DNA of 64,000 nt, from positions 1-64,000 of the forward strand of contig DATHNE010000071.1 of assembly GCA_035486355.1 (NCBI GenBank), given 5' to 3'. Below the pieces are notes generated by a model that was given only the letters and a program-made list of their open reading frames with translations, was not told the origin of the DNA and ran no database searches. A program made the translations under genes and the position numbers. The stretch comes from Palsa-883 sp035486355 (GTDB lineage Bacteria; Pseudomonadota; Alphaproteobacteria; Acetobacterales; Acetobacteraceae). This document shows positions 25,961 through 35,128 of the stretch, piece by piece (the first letter of the stretch is position 1; the number at the start of each line of letters is the position of its first letter).

Positions 25961-27020
25961 GCGGCTTTCAACGGCCAGTTCTGGTTCGCCCAGCTGAACG
26001 GGTCGGCCGCGGTCGTGCTTTTCTTCGGGCTGTCCGGTTACGTGCTGACTCACCGAGCACTGGCGACCGGTGATATCGCAGCCTGCTGTGCGGCATGATC
26101 AAGCGGTGGCCGCGCCGGGCAGGGCCGGTTCTGCTGACGGTGGTTGGCGCGTGACTGTTGATCGCGCTGGGTTGGACAACTTACGCGCCGGTGGTGACCG
26201 TCACGGGATCGCCTTGGCTGGCGACGTTCGGTGGCGCGGTCGCCCCGGGCACCACACTGGTGCCGAGCCTGCTTGACGCCGTGCGGGAGGGATCAATCCG
26301 CACGTTCCTGTCCTGCGATCGCGCCTATGACAGTTTCATCTGGACGACGCAGCTGGAGTTCTATGGCAGCTTCCTGGCATTCGCGCTCGCGATCGCCATG
26401 ACATGCTGCGCAACGCGCCGCGCGGTCTGATCATGGCCGCACTGCTCGCCAGTGCTGCCCTGTCGGTATGGGTGGCGCCCACCATGATCGGTTTCCCAAT
26501 CGGGGTTTGGCTGGCAAGGCACACGCCGGAGCAGCCGCCCCGCCTGTCACGGCGGGCAGCGCTGATCTGCTGTGCCACTGGCCTGTGGCTGGCAGGGTGG
26601 TCGCTCGGCTGTGGGCGAAGTGCGTGGATCGCGCGGCATGCGGGCGTCGCGATCCCGCCGGAACTGGCGCAGGCGATCGGGGCGCTGCTGATCATTGTCG
26701 CGGCGCAGGGATGTCCGGCGCTCATGACGCGGCTGTCGGGCCCCTCCGCCGCCTGGCTCGGGCGGCTGTCGTTTCCGATCTATCTGGTGCATGTGCCAGT
26801 CCTGTGTTCGGCGGGGTGCGCTGGCTACCTGGCGGTACAGGGTGTCCTGCCAGCGCCCGGACCGGCCACAATCGCCATCCTGGTCACGGCAACGCTGACG
26901 CTGGCCGTATCCATGCCGTTGGCACAATTTGACGCGTGGTGGACGGGGCGGCTGTCGGGCTGGTTTGTCGTACCGGCCCGGCTCACCGCCGCAGCCGTGG
27001 TGGCAACATCGTCCCGCTGA
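25961..27020 (+). pseudogene. Acyltransferase family 3 membrane protein, multiply disrupted
   Basis: Fragments of a polytopic acyltransferase can be joined in order. The first is FNGQFWFAQLNGSAAVVLFF to about 26085. After a frameshift comes GMIKRWPRRAGPVLLTVVGA with TGA at 26152-26154, then LIALGWTTYAPV through FIWTTQLEFYGSF. A second frameshift near 26405 leads to the C-terminal part (MLRNAPRGLIMAALL to about 27020), which still has several membrane segments. The usual N-terminal catalytic His region is absent. Intact relatives O-acetylate surface sugars. It ends eight bases from the tRNA-Leu 3' end. Confidence 0.7.
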
Positions 27021-27027
27021 CGAATTC

Positions 27028-27113
27028 TGGTGCGGTCGAGAAGACTCGAACTTCCACGGGGTTTCCCCCACAAGCACCTCAAGCTTGCGCGTCTACCATT
27101 CCGCCACGACCGC
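27028..27113 (-). tRNA. tRNA-Leu (GAG)
   Basis: An 86-base class II tRNA with encoded CCA (27028-27030). The acceptor stem GCGGTCG pairs with CGACCGC. The D-arm region reads GCGGAATGGTAGACGC, the anticodon stem CAAGC/GCTTG encloses loop TTGAGGT with anticodon GAG (27080-27078), a long variable arm follows, and the T-arm has GTTCGAGTC. The long variable arm and anticodon make this leucine. Degraded accessory DNA abuts its 3' end. Confidence 0.95.
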
Positions 27114-27309
27114 ATCACATGGGGACGGCGCTTCTCGCGCCGGCAGGCGGCGCGGTATAGCGGATGGATGACGGGGCTTCAATGACCGGTGATGTTCTGC
27201 GCGATAGGTCGGATTGGGCGGGGTTGGATGCCACCGGTGGGTCGCAAGTCGTGGATACCCGCCGGCGCCTGGCCTCAGGTCGGCCTTTGGCCGAGCCCGG
27301 GGCCGGGCC
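27114..27309. other. Intergenic region between tRNA-Leu and lipB
   Basis: About 200 bases with divergent upstream regions for tRNA-Leu and lipB. The lipB open frame extends back to 27214, but this part reads as low-complexity Arg/Gly/Pro sequence and is not likely to be translated. No promoter could be assigned with confidence. Confidence 0.35.
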
Positions 27310-28011
27310 ATGACGGGTGTGATCGACTGGTGCATCAGTGATGGATTGACCGCCTACCCGGACGCGCTTGCGACCATGCAGGCGCGGGTGGCAGCCATTC
27401 AGGCGAGCACGGCGACAGAGCTGGTGTGGCTGGTGGAACACCCGCCGCTTTACACCGCCGGCACCTCGGCGCGGGCAGATGAACTCACCGACCCTGCGCG
27501 CTTTCCCACCTTCGCGGCCGGGCGGGGCGGGCAGTGGACGTATCACGGGCCGGGACAGCGCGTGGGTTACGTGATGCTGGACCTGTCGCGACCCCACGCC
27601 GGCGTGCCGGCGCACGACGTGCGCTGCTTCGTGCATGGGCTGGAGGAGTGGCTGATCAGGGCGCTGGCGCAGTTCGATGTGCGAGGCGAGCGTCGGGAGG
27701 GGCGCGTGGGCATCTGGGTCGCCGATGCCGCAACCGCGCGGGAGGCGAAGATCGGTGCGATCGGCGTACGGGTCAGCCGGTGGGTGAGTTGGCACGGGGT
27801 GGCGCTGAATGTCGCGCCAGAGCTGAGCCATTTTGGTGGGATCGTGCCGTGCGGGATCCGGGAACACGGGGTGACGAGTTTGGCGGCGCTGGGGCGGCAG
27901 GTGCGGATGGCTGAGGTGGATGGGGCGCTGCGGAAGGCTTGGGACGAGGTATTTGGCGGCGATGGTGGCATCGCGGCCTGCGCGATGTCCGAGCAGGCAA
28001 CGCCCGCTTGA
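27310..28011 (+). CDS. lipB: Octanoyl-[acyl-carrier-protein]:protein octanoyltransferase
   Basis: A 233-residue cytoplasmic enzyme that moves the octanoyl group from acyl carrier protein to lipoyl domains of 2-oxoacid dehydrogenases, the first step in making lipoate. The family blocks are visible: EHPPLYTAGTSA, GGQWTYHGPGQRVGY with the conserved His, the catalytic Lys in REAKIGAIGVR and the catalytic Cys in IVPCGIREHGVTS. The start chosen is ATG 27310, which begins MTGVIDWC, as expected for the family's length. lipA is not in the window. It is convergent with acyP. Confidence 0.93.
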   Translation: MTGVIDWCISDGLTAYPDALATMQARVAAIQASTATELVWLVEHPPLYTAGTSARADELTDPARFPTFAAGRGGQWTYHGPGQRVGYVMLDLSRPHAGVPAHDVRCFVHGLEEWLIRALAQFDVRGERREGRVGIWVADAATAREAKIGAIGVRVSRWVSWHGVALNVAPELSHFGGIVPCGIREHGVTSLAALGRQVRMAEVDGALRKAWDEVFGGDGGIAACAMSEQATPA

Positions 28012-28089
28012 CCGCCTCCCTCTCCCCCAGCCTTCAGCCTTGGTCCGCTTTGCGACCCAAGCCCGCGAGAGCAGGCGGAACCAAGATCA

Positions 28090-28365
28090 TCATAGCGTTG
28101 GGCGCTGGTGGAAGGCGGGATTGTCGGGCGGGTCGTCGAATTCTTCTTCGATGCTGACGACAACCGCCATGCGCGGGCCGCGGCGGCAGCGGCGGACCAG
28201 GTCCTCGACCGCGTCGGCCTCGCCGGCGATCAGTGCTTCGACCGTGCCGTCCACCCGATTGCGAACCCAGCCGGCCAAGCCGGCGGCCTTGGCCTCAATC
28301 ACCAGCCACTGGCGGTAGCCGACGCCCTGCACCTGCCCGGCGATGATGATGCGCTTGGCCAGCAT
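28090..28365 (-). CDS. acyP: Acylphosphatase
   Basis: A 91-residue cytoplasmic enzyme that hydrolyses acyl phosphates such as carbamoyl phosphate. The signature GQVQGVGYRQW (10-20) includes the phosphate-binding Arg, and GWVRNRVDGTVEA holds the catalytic Asn. Length is typical. Its ATG overlaps the stop codon of the ATP12-family gene (TGATG), so it is the last gene of the rarA-rluC-asmA-atp12-acyP run. Confidence 0.92.
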   Translation of the reverse strand: MLAKRIIIAGQVQGVGYRQWLVIEAKAAGLAGWVRNRVDGTVEALIAGEADAVEDLVRRCRRGPRMAVVVSIEEEFDDPPDNPAFHQRPTL

Positions 28366-29072
28366 CAGGCCCGCGTGAGTTCAATCATGCGGGCAGCCAG
28401 GGCGATGTCGCCGGCGACGGCGCGGCGACGGGCGGCGGCTTCTTCGTCCTCGCCCCATTGCTCGACCTGGAACAGCTCGTCCAACGCACCCAGCGCGTGC
28501 GCGGTCGCGGCGTCGAGCGCGCGGTCGGCCAGGGCCAGACCCAGCACCAGGCTGCCCAATGACGGCACCGCGATGCCCAACGCGGCCAGAGCCCAGACGT
28601 CGCAGGACGCCACCGCATCGCGCAGCGCCGCGATACTGTCGCGGTGCTGGCGGATCGCGACGATGCCAGAGGTCACGCGCAACTTTGCGCCGTGGCGTTG
28701 CGCAATCCAGTCCAGCCAAGGCTGCCAAGCCTCATCCTGGCGACGCACCAGCGCCTCCGGCGTTTCGGCGCGGTAGCACAGCAGGTCGGCCTCGCCGTAG
28801 CGGGCGATGGCATCGACCGTCAGCCAGCGTTCGGCGGCGACGCGCCCTTGCGCGGTGCCAGCCAGGCGGGTCAGCGGCGTGTCGGCGAAGGACATCTCGC
28901 CGCCACTGGCGCCGCCGGCGCGCTGCCATTCGTCGGCAACCGCCTCGGCCAGCTTCGTGTGCGCCAGGCGCAACACGCCGCCACCCGGCAGATGGACCGG
29001 TTTGCCATCGAGCCGGATGGTAAACGAACCAGCCTCGCGTTCGGCGGTCGCCGTGTTCCAGAAGCGCTTCAC
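28365..29072 (-). CDS. ATP12-family F1F0 ATP synthase assembly chaperone
   Basis: A 235-residue protein of the ATP12 family. In mitochondria ATP12 binds the F1 alpha subunit before hexamer assembly, and Alphaproteobacteria carry the bacterial homologs. Recognisable segments are KRFWNTATAEREAG, IRLDGKPVHLPGG, DADLLCYRAE-like YGEADLLCYRAE, and the C-terminal LGALDELFQVEQWGEDEEA. Length fits. It is translationally linked to acyP by TGATG and follows asmA by 22 bases. Its presence supports an alphaproteobacterial origin. Confidence 0.88.
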   Translation of the reverse strand: MKRFWNTATAEREAGSFTIRLDGKPVHLPGGGVLRLAHTKLAEAVADEWQRAGGASGGEMSFADTPLTRLAGTAQGRVAAERWLTVDAIARYGEADLLCYRAETPEALVRRQDEAWQPWLDWIAQRHGAKLRVTSGIVAIRQHRDSIAALRDAVASCDVWALAALGIAVPSLGSLVLGLALADRALDAATAHALGALDELFQVEQWGEDEEAAARRRAVAGDIALAARMIELTRA

Positions 29073-29094
29073 GTGCGGACGGTTGCCTCCACAC

Positions 29095-31224
29095 TCATGG
29101 GAATAGCTTCTTCAGCGTACTCGCCGCACCACTCAACGGCGACTTCGGCTTCGCCTGGCTGGGTGCCGCGGTCGTACCGCTCGATGAACTGGCGGCCGGG
29201 GCCTGGCTGAACCGCGCCAAGGCCAGTGGTTCGGCGCACGCGTCGCCGCCCAATTTCTGCTCAACCGCAGAGCCGATGATCAAGCCCAACCCGCCGGTGC
29301 TCGCCCCCAAGGCCAGCTTGGCCGCGGTACCGACATTGCCGGTGACCAGACCCGCGGCATCAGGTTTGGTCGACGGGTCGGCAAAGGTGCCATCGACAAT
29401 CACCGGCGCGGCGATGGTCGTGCCGGCCACACCCACCGTCGGCTTCAGATGCAGGGCCAGCGTTTCGCTGCCGAAATTCATTCCGCCGGTGCCTGTCATT
29501 CCCAACGTACTGGTATCCAGCATCAGCGCGCGTACCGTCCCCTCCCCACTACTCGCATCCAGCCGCAGCGCGAAGCAGGTCAGCGCGCTCATGCCGGCTT
29601 TGTTGGCCAGGTTGGCAATCTGGGTCTGCTGCAAGATTCCCGCCATCAGCCCGCCCAGCACCTGGCTGTCGATCTGGCCCTTGACCACGGCGACACCGAT
29701 CGCGCCATCCAGTGTCGCGGCGATCGCATGCGGGCTGTCGCCGGCGCCTTTCAGGTCGGCGCGAATCTCCATATTGCCGCTCGCGAAGCCAGGCTTGTGC
29801 AGGGCTTTGAGCAAAGTTTGCAGTGCCAGGCTGGGCGCACGCAGGTTCAGGGTGACGGAAGGTGGCGTCGCGTTGGCATCAACCGTCACCTTGGCGTCGA
29901 TATGCCCGCCGGGCGCATCAACCCCGAACGGATCAACCGTGAGCTGCCCCTTCTGGTCCACTGCGTGCAGGGTCAATCCCTTGTAGTCCGTGTCACCGGT
30001 CTTGAGATCAGCGATCGAAACCGTGGCATCCGCGGTCAAAGGACGCAGTGCCTCGAACGGCAACTTGGTTTCCGGAATGACATAGCGGCTTCTGGCGGCC
30101 GGTGCCGGCGCAGCGCCCGAGGACCCGGCCGGCTTGCTGCCGGCCATCGCGGCATTCAGTGCATCAAGGTCGATCCGTTGCGATGACAGATTGGCCTTCA
30201 TGGTCGGGCTTGCCCCCTCCCCCTGCGTGAACGACACGGTGCCCGCGAGATCGAGCTGCGGCAAGGTCAGCTTCAAGTCCGATACGGTGAAGGTCTGGCG
30301 GTCGTCGCTGTCGGCGAGCTTGAGCTGGGCCGCGATGGTCTTCAGCGGCGGCAGCGTCGTGCCGGCCAGCGCACCGAGCGCAGCGAGGTCCGGCACGTCC
30401 GCGGTGATAGCTAATGCCAGACCGCGTCCCTGTGTCGGCTGCGCAATGGTCCCATCAACACCCAGCGTGGCGCCAGCAGCGGTTGCCGCCAGCTTCAGCG
30501 GCCAGGGTCCGGTACCCGTGGGGTCCTCTAGCCGGCTCAGCGGGCCGGTGTCGGCGGTCAAGGTGACCGGCGCGCCGTTATAAGTGGCGTCCACCGTCAG
30601 GTGCAGCGGCGCGTCGCGGGAGGAAGCCTCGGCGTCGAGGCTCTTCAACGCCAGCGTGGTCGTGGTGCCGTCGGCTGCGCGCATCGACAGCGTGCCGTCC
30701 TCAATCCGCAGGCTCGACAGCGACAGTTGCGGCGGCGCGGTGTTGGCGGCGGGTTGCGCCCCCGCCGGCATCGGCGGCGCCGGCGTTGGTGCGGCCGCCG
30801 CACCGAATTGCCAATTCATCTGCCGCTGCGCATTGGTCTCCAACAGGATATCCGGCTTCACCAGCACCAGCCGGTCGATCTGCACCCGCCTCGAGATCAG
30901 CGGCAGCAGCGCGAGCCGCACATCGAGCCTCTGCAATGTCACCATCTGCGGGCGAGAGAAGCCAGGCGGGTTGCTGAACGCGACGTCGCTCACCTTGAGC
31001 GTCGGCTCCAGGCCCAAGGTCAGGCCGATCGACCCGTTGAGCGCCAGCTGCCGGCCGGTCGCCGCTTGCACGGCGGCGATGATCTGCGGCTTGTAGCTGT
31101 TAGGGTTGAAGGTCGCGACGAAGGCCGCGATGCCGGCGACGCCCAGGACGAGAATGGCACAGACAACAAGTACGATGATGCGCAACACGCGGCGGGGGCG
31201 GCGGCGAGGGGGTCTGCTGGCCAT
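29095..31224 (-). CDS. AsmA-family envelope protein
   Basis: A 709-residue protein with one N-terminal membrane segment (about 13-36) and a large periplasmic body. The AsmA N-terminal signature follows (FNPNSYKPQIIAAVQAATGR, then LTLGLEPTLKVSDVAFSNPPG), and the C-terminal region has the long beta-rich part with TGTGGMNFGSETL. AsmA-like proteins are long bridge-like proteins linked to phospholipid transport and outer membrane homeostasis; a specific role here is not shown. Low-complexity Pro/Ala linkers occur near 150 and 360 and at the C-terminus. It sits 15 bases after rluC. Confidence 0.85.
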   Translation of the reverse strand: MASRPPRRRPRRVLRIIVLVVCAILVLGVAGIAAFVATFNPNSYKPQIIAAVQAATGRQLALNGSIGLTLGLEPTLKVSDVAFSNPPGFSRPQMVTLQRLDVRLALLPLISRRVQIDRLVLVKPDILLETNAQRQMNWQFGAAAAPTPAPPMPAGAQPAANTAPPQLSLSSLRIEDGTLSMRAADGTTTTLALKSLDAEASSRDAPLHLTVDATYNGAPVTLTADTGPLSRLEDPTGTGPWPLKLAATAAGATLGVDGTIAQPTQGRGLALAITADVPDLAALGALAGTTLPPLKTIAAQLKLADSDDRQTFTVSDLKLTLPQLDLAGTVSFTQGEGASPTMKANLSSQRIDLDALNAAMAGSKPAGSSGAAPAPAARSRYVIPETKLPFEALRPLTADATVSIADLKTGDTDYKGLTLHAVDQKGQLTVDPFGVDAPGGHIDAKVTVDANATPPSVTLNLRAPSLALQTLLKALHKPGFASGNMEIRADLKGAGDSPHAIAATLDGAIGVAVVKGQIDSQVLGGLMAGILQQTQIANLANKAGMSALTCFALRLDASSGEGTVRALMLDTSTLGMTGTGGMNFGSETLALHLKPTVGVAGTTIAAPVIVDGTFADPSTKPDAAGLVTGNVGTAAKLALGASTGGLGLIIGSAVEQKLGGDACAEPLALARFSQAPAASSSSGTTAAPSQAKPKSPLSGAASTLKKLFP

Positions 31225-31239
31225 CGAGCGTCTCCCTGA

Positions 31240-32238
31240 TTATGTGTCGCCACGGGTGCGCCGCGGCGCCTGCGCTGGGTGGGCCTGGAAGCCGAGCGTA
31301 GCAAAAGTCGCACGCATATGGGGTGGCAGCTCGGCTTCGACCCGGAGTGTTCCTCCCGCGGGATGAGGTAAAACAAGCGCCCTCGCGTGCAAGTGAAGTC
31401 TGTCGGACAGGCCGGAGACAAGGGCACTGCCGGCATCGTTCTGATCGGGCTCGGCGTATTTCACGTCGCCCAGGATGGGCGCGCCGATGGCGACGCAGTG
31501 CACGCGGAGCTGATGGGTGCGGCCGGTGAGCGGCTGGAGTTCGAGCCAGGCGAGTTTCTGCGCGGCGTTATCGAGCGTACGGTAGTCAGTGATGGCGTGG
31601 GCAGCTTCCTTGTCGTTGCGCTCGGCGGGCACAGTGCGCTCGCCGCGCGGGCCGGCGGTACGGCGGAGTGGCAGGTCGATACGGCCTTCGAGCGGGACGG
31701 GACGTCCGGCGACGACGGCCCAGTAGGTCTTTTCGACGGAGCGGCCGCGGAAGGCGGCGGCGAGCTTGGCGGCAACGCCGGGGGTGCGGGCGAGGATCAG
31801 CACGCCGGAGGTGTCACGGTCGAGACGATGCACCAGGCGGGGGCGGTCGCCGCCGAAGCGGAGGGCGTCGAGCAGGGCGTCGAGGTGGTGCGTGATGCCG
31901 GGGCCGCCCTGCACCGGCAGGCCGTGCGGTTTGTTCAGCACGATGAGCTGATCGTCGCGGTAGATCACCGCGTGGCGCAGGTCCTGGGCGACGGCAGGGT
32001 CGATCGGGGCGGGCGGCTTCGGTGTGGCAGGGGCCGCAGGCAGAGGTGGGACGCGGACGGCCTGGCCGGGGGCGAGACGGGTGGCGGCATCGGCGCGATG
32101 TCCATCCACGCGCACCTGGCCCGTGCGGCACAGCTTCTGGATTGCCCCCTGGGTCAGGCCAGGGAAGTGCCGACGGAACCAGCGGTCGAGGCGGATGTCG
32201 GCCTCGTCGTCGGAGACGGTGCGTGTTGCGACCGTCAT
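31240..32238 (-). CDS. RluA-family 23S rRNA pseudouridine synthase, RluC-like
   Basis: A 332-residue cytoplasmic enzyme that turns uridines of 23S rRNA into pseudouridine. An S4 RNA-binding domain covers about 1-65 (IRLDRWFRRHFPGLTQGAI). The catalytic motif HRLDRDTSG begins at 137, with Asp140 the likely nucleophile. LQPLTGRTHQLRVH follows. Target sites 955, 2504 and 2580, as in RluC, are inferred from family layout. The start chosen is ATG 32238; the longer frame runs through the palindrome at 32341-32363. It follows rarA and precedes asmA on the same strand. Confidence 0.87.
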   Translation of the reverse strand: MTVATRTVSDDEADIRLDRWFRRHFPGLTQGAIQKLCRTGQVRVDGHRADAATRLAPGQAVRVPPLPAAPATPKPPAPIDPAVAQDLRHAVIYRDDQLIVLNKPHGLPVQGGPGITHHLDALLDALRFGGDRPRLVHRLDRDTSGVLILARTPGVAAKLAAAFRGRSVEKTYWAVVAGRPVPLEGRIDLPLRRTAGPRGERTVPAERNDKEAAHAITDYRTLDNAAQKLAWLELQPLTGRTHQLRVHCVAIGAPILGDVKYAEPDQNDAGSALVSGLSDRLHLHARALVLPHPAGGTLRVEAELPPHMRATFATLGFQAHPAQAPRRTRGDT

Positions 32239-32340
32239 GCGGCTGCCGACGCGGTGGGGCGCATGATGTATTCGACCACGTCGTGCCGGGCGAAGGCGCG
32301 GCAGCCACAACTTGCGCCGCTGATGCACAGAAAGGCCTGG

Positions 32341-32363
32341 ATGCCGGGGCCAAGCCCCGGCAT
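32341..32363. repeat. REP-like perfect palindrome between rarA and rluC
   Basis: ATGCCGGGGC and GCCCCGGCAT are perfect 10-base arms around CAA. No T-run follows, so it is more like a dispersed repeat than a terminator, although it could fold in the rarA-rluC transcript. Confidence 0.6.
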
Positions 32364-32394
32364 GTCGTGGCAACGGTCCTGCCGTGTGGTTTTG

Positions 32395-33732
32395 CTAACC
32401 ATTGCGGTCCTCTCGCAGCTTCGCCCAGTAGGCCAGGCGCTTGGCGATCTCTCGCTCGAAGCCGCGATCGCGGGGGGTATAGAGCTGGATCCGATCCATA
32501 CCGTCCGGGAAATAGTTCTGGCCGGAGAAAGCCTCCTCCGCCTCGTGGTCATAGGCGTAGCCGGCGCCGTAGCCCAGCTCCTGCATCAGCTTCGTCGGCG
32601 CGTTGAGAATATGCGCCGGGGGCATCAGCGATCCGGTGTCCTTCGCGGCGCGGCGGGCTGCGCCAAACGCCGTGTACACCGCGTTCGATTTCGGTGCAGT
32701 CGCCAAATAGACCACCACCTGCGCGATCGCCAGCTCTCCTTCCGGCGAGCCAAGGCGCTCATAGGTCTCCCACCCCGCCAGCGCCTGCGGCAGCGCATGC
32801 GGGTCAGCCATGCCGATATCCTCGGCTGCAAAACGAACCAGACGGCGGGCGATATAGCGTGGGTCCTCGCCGCCGGTCAGCATGCGCGCGAACCAATACA
32901 GTGCCGCGTCGGCATCCGAGCCGCGCATCGACTTATGCAAAGCCGAAATGAGATTGTAGTGCTCCTCGCGGTCTTTGTCGTACAGCGCGGCACGCTTGGC
33001 CAACAGCGCGGCCAGCTCGGTAGCATCCATCGCCGGCGTGTCGGCGGGCAGCGCGAAGATCTGTTCCGCCATGTTCAGCAGATAGCGGCCATCGCCGTCG
33101 GCCATCGCGCGCAACGCAGCGCGGCCTTCCGCGTCGAGCGGCAAGGCGCGCTCCGTGTCAGCCTCAGCGCGGGTGAGCAGCAGGTCGAGCGCCGCATCAT
33201 CCAATCGGCGCAACACAAGCACCTGGCAACGCGACAGCAAGGCGCCGTTCAGCGCAAACGAGGGGTTCTCCGTGGTGGCGCCGATCAGCGTGACAACGCC
33301 GGTCTCCACCACCGGCAGGAACCCGTCCTGCTGCGCGCGGTTGAAGCGGTGGATCTCGTCGACGAACAGCAACGTCCCCTGCCCTGTCCGGCGGCGCTTC
33401 GTGGCGTCATCGAACGCGCGCTTGAGATCGGCGACGCCGGAGAACACAGCCGAGAGCTGAACAAATGCGAGGCCAGAGCGGGCGGCCAGCAGGCGGGCGA
33501 TGGTGGTCTTGCCCACGCCCGGCGGGCCCCAAAGGATCAGCGAAGCCAGCGACCCGCGCGCCAGCATGCGCGTCAGGGTGCCATCGGGTCCCAGCAGATG
33601 GTCCTGGCCGACCACCTCCTCGAGCGCGCGCGGGCGCAACCGGTCGGCCAGCGGGCGCGGACCCGCCGGGACGTCCGGCTGTGACGCGGGGCCGAACAGG
33701 TCGTCCGGCGAAGGGGCAGGCTGTGCTGTCAT
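32395..33732 (-). CDS. rarA: Replication-associated recombination protein A
   Basis: A 445-residue AAA+ ATPase (RarA/MgsA/WRNIP1 family) that acts at stalled replication forks and is related to clamp-loader subunits. Walker A GPPGVGKT is near residue 70, Walker B/sensor region FVDEIHRFNRAQQD follows, and ATTENPSFALNGALLSRC is the typical sensor 1 and Arg-finger region. The C-terminal half holds the tetramerisation domain with HKSMRGSDADAALYWFARM. The start chosen is ATG 33732 (MTAQPAPSPDDLF). Confidence 0.93.
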   Translation of the reverse strand: MTAQPAPSPDDLFGPASQPDVPAGPRPLADRLRPRALEEVVGQDHLLGPDGTLTRMLARGSLASLILWGPPGVGKTTIARLLAARSGLAFVQLSAVFSGVADLKRAFDDATKRRRTGQGTLLFVDEIHRFNRAQQDGFLPVVETGVVTLIGATTENPSFALNGALLSRCQVLVLRRLDDAALDLLLTRAEADTERALPLDAEGRAALRAMADGDGRYLLNMAEQIFALPADTPAMDATELAALLAKRAALYDKDREEHYNLISALHKSMRGSDADAALYWFARMLTGGEDPRYIARRLVRFAAEDIGMADPHALPQALAGWETYERLGSPEGELAIAQVVVYLATAPKSNAVYTAFGAARRAAKDTGSLMPPAHILNAPTKLMQELGYGAGYAYDHEAEEAFSGQNYFPDGMDRIQLYTPRDRGFEREIAKRLAYWAKLREDRNG

Positions 33733-33851
33733 GGTGTGATGATGGTTCAAGAGTCGTCGAACGCGCCGTGCATATAGTGTCGCCGTGTGCGTCCTGTGGT
33801 GCAAACATGCACTTCGGGCCTAGGCTGCCGGCTGGGCGGGAGGGACATTCG
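33733..33851. other. Divergent intergenic region rarA / VOC dioxygenase
   Basis: About 120 bases between divergent genes; it should hold both promoters. No clear -35/-10 pair was identified by eye. Confidence 0.35.
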
Positions 33852-34772
33852 ATGATCAACCTGCACGACATCCGCTACGCGCGGCTCGGCACGCCGGACC
33901 TGGAGATGGCGATCAAGTTCGCCACTGATTTCGTCGGCCTGCAGCTCGTCGCGCGCGAAGGCCAGACCGCCTATTTCCGCAGCGATAAGGCCGCCATGCG
34001 AGGCGACACGCGCGATCACACCCTGGTGTATTTCGAAGGTGATCCGACCGACCACACCACCGGGCTGGAGCTGGACGACCCAGACGACCTGGACGCGGTG
34101 GGCGCGGCACTGGAATACGCCGAGCGACCGATCCATTGGGGCACACAAGACGAATGCGAGGCCCGCCGTGTGCGCGCCTTCATCGCCACCTCCGATCCGT
34201 CCGGCAACAAGATCGAGATCCTGGCCCGGCCGCACAATTCCGGCGTGCGGTTCTTTCCCGGCCGCGATGTCGACATCACCGGGTTCAGCCATCTCGCGCT
34301 GTTCAGCACGGATCCGAAACGTGATACCGCGTTCTGGACCGACCTGTGCAACGCACGTGTGTCGGACTGGCTGGGCGACGCTACCTTCCTGCGCATCGGC
34401 ACGGTGCATCACTCGGTCGTGCTGATGCCGTCGAGCCGGCCCGGCATCCAACACCTCAACCATCAGGTCGAGGATGTCGACGACGTGATGCGATCCTACT
34501 ACTGGCTGAAGCAGCAGGGCGTGAAGATCGTTTACGGACCGGGACGACATCCGATCTCGACGGCGATCATGGTGTATTTCGAGGGCCCGGACGGCATGGT
34601 CTACGAATACTCCACCGGCGTGAAGCACATCCTGCCCGAGCAGGAAGCGAATTATCGGCCGCGCCAGTTCTCGCTGGAAGGCTATAACGGCGACATGTGG
34701 GGCTCGTTCACCGAGACGGACGGATTGCCGCGCGAACCGGCCGCCGGACGGCGCATGAGGCTGGTGGTCTGA
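33852..34772 (+). CDS. VOC-superfamily extradiol dioxygenase-like protein
   Basis: A 306-residue cytoplasmic protein with two vicinal-oxygen-chelate domains, like type I extradiol dioxygenases that open catechol-type rings using Fe(II). In the second domain the three metal ligands are likely His in TGFSHLALF, His in HLNHQVEDVDD and Glu in GMVYEYSTG. The ATG at 33852 has AGGG seven to eight bases upstream. No other ring-degradation genes are adjacent, so the true substrate is uncertain. A broken single-domain VOC gene starts one base after its stop codon, on the same strand. Confidence 0.8.
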   Translation: MINLHDIRYARLGTPDLEMAIKFATDFVGLQLVAREGQTAYFRSDKAAMRGDTRDHTLVYFEGDPTDHTTGLELDDPDDLDAVGAALEYAERPIHWGTQDECEARRVRAFIATSDPSGNKIEILARPHNSGVRFFPGRDVDITGFSHLALFSTDPKRDTAFWTDLCNARVSDWLGDATFLRIGTVHHSVVLMPSSRPGIQHLNHQVEDVDDVMRSYYWLKQQGVKIVYGPGRHPISTAIMVYFEGPDGMVYEYSTGVKHILPEQEANYRPRQFSLEGYNGDMWGSFTETDGLPREPAAGRRMRLVV

Positions 34773-34773
34773 C

Positions 34774-34971
34774 ATGGCGGAAGGCCAGCTCCACGCGATC
34801 GCGCCGCTATTCTTTGTTGCCGACGTGGCCGACGGCGCGGATATCGTGGACCCGGTCGTCGATCGGGATTACTATGGCAATCACGAGTTCGCAGTGCGCG
34901 ACTTGGACGGCTAGATCATTACGTTTTCGCACGGGATCGCCGCCAAGGCTGCGCGCGACGCTGGCACGTGA
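34774..34971 (+). pseudogene. Glyoxalase/VOC-like gene remnant
   Basis: From ATG 34774 the frame gives MAEGQLHAIAPLFFVADVAD, then joins directly to VVDRDYYGNHEFAVRDLDG and a TAG at 34912-34914, then IITFSHGIAAKAA until TGA at 34969-34971. Intact relatives have about 60 more residues in the middle and a Tyr where the TAG is. An internal deletion plus a Tyr-to-stop change leaves a non-functional gene. The RDYYGNHEFAVRDLDG block is the part that supports the VOC assignment. Confidence 0.6.
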
Positions 34972-35064
34972 TGCGGCCGAGAATCGACCTGACCGCGTCC
35001 CGCGGCGAGGTGGCGTGCTTCGCTGTTTCCACAGGGTAGGGCGCGGGTGCGGTCGCTGATCACC

Positions 35065-35087
35065 CGCCGGGGCTCGACGCCCCGGCG
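35065..35087. repeat. GC-rich perfect hairpin
   Basis: CGCCGGGGC and GCCCCGGCG are perfect 9-base arms around TCGAC. It lies upstream of the heme-binding protein gene and after the VOC remnant. There is no T-run, so a factor-independent terminator is doubtful. Confidence 0.5.
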
Positions 35088-35128
35088 ACGGACGACGAAA
35101 CTGCGGGCCTTATCGTGGAGGATCGGTC

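Noticed and set aside
32239..32362. Small minus-strand frame between rarA and rluC ending at the rluC start
   Set aside because: Its start lies in a palindrome and its sequence shows no domain; Cys-rich look is from GC-rich codons. Could be revisited if conserved.
33465..33851. Open frame extending the VOC dioxygenase back into rarA
   Set aside because: It overlaps rarA on the other strand and the true start at 33852 has a good ribosome site.
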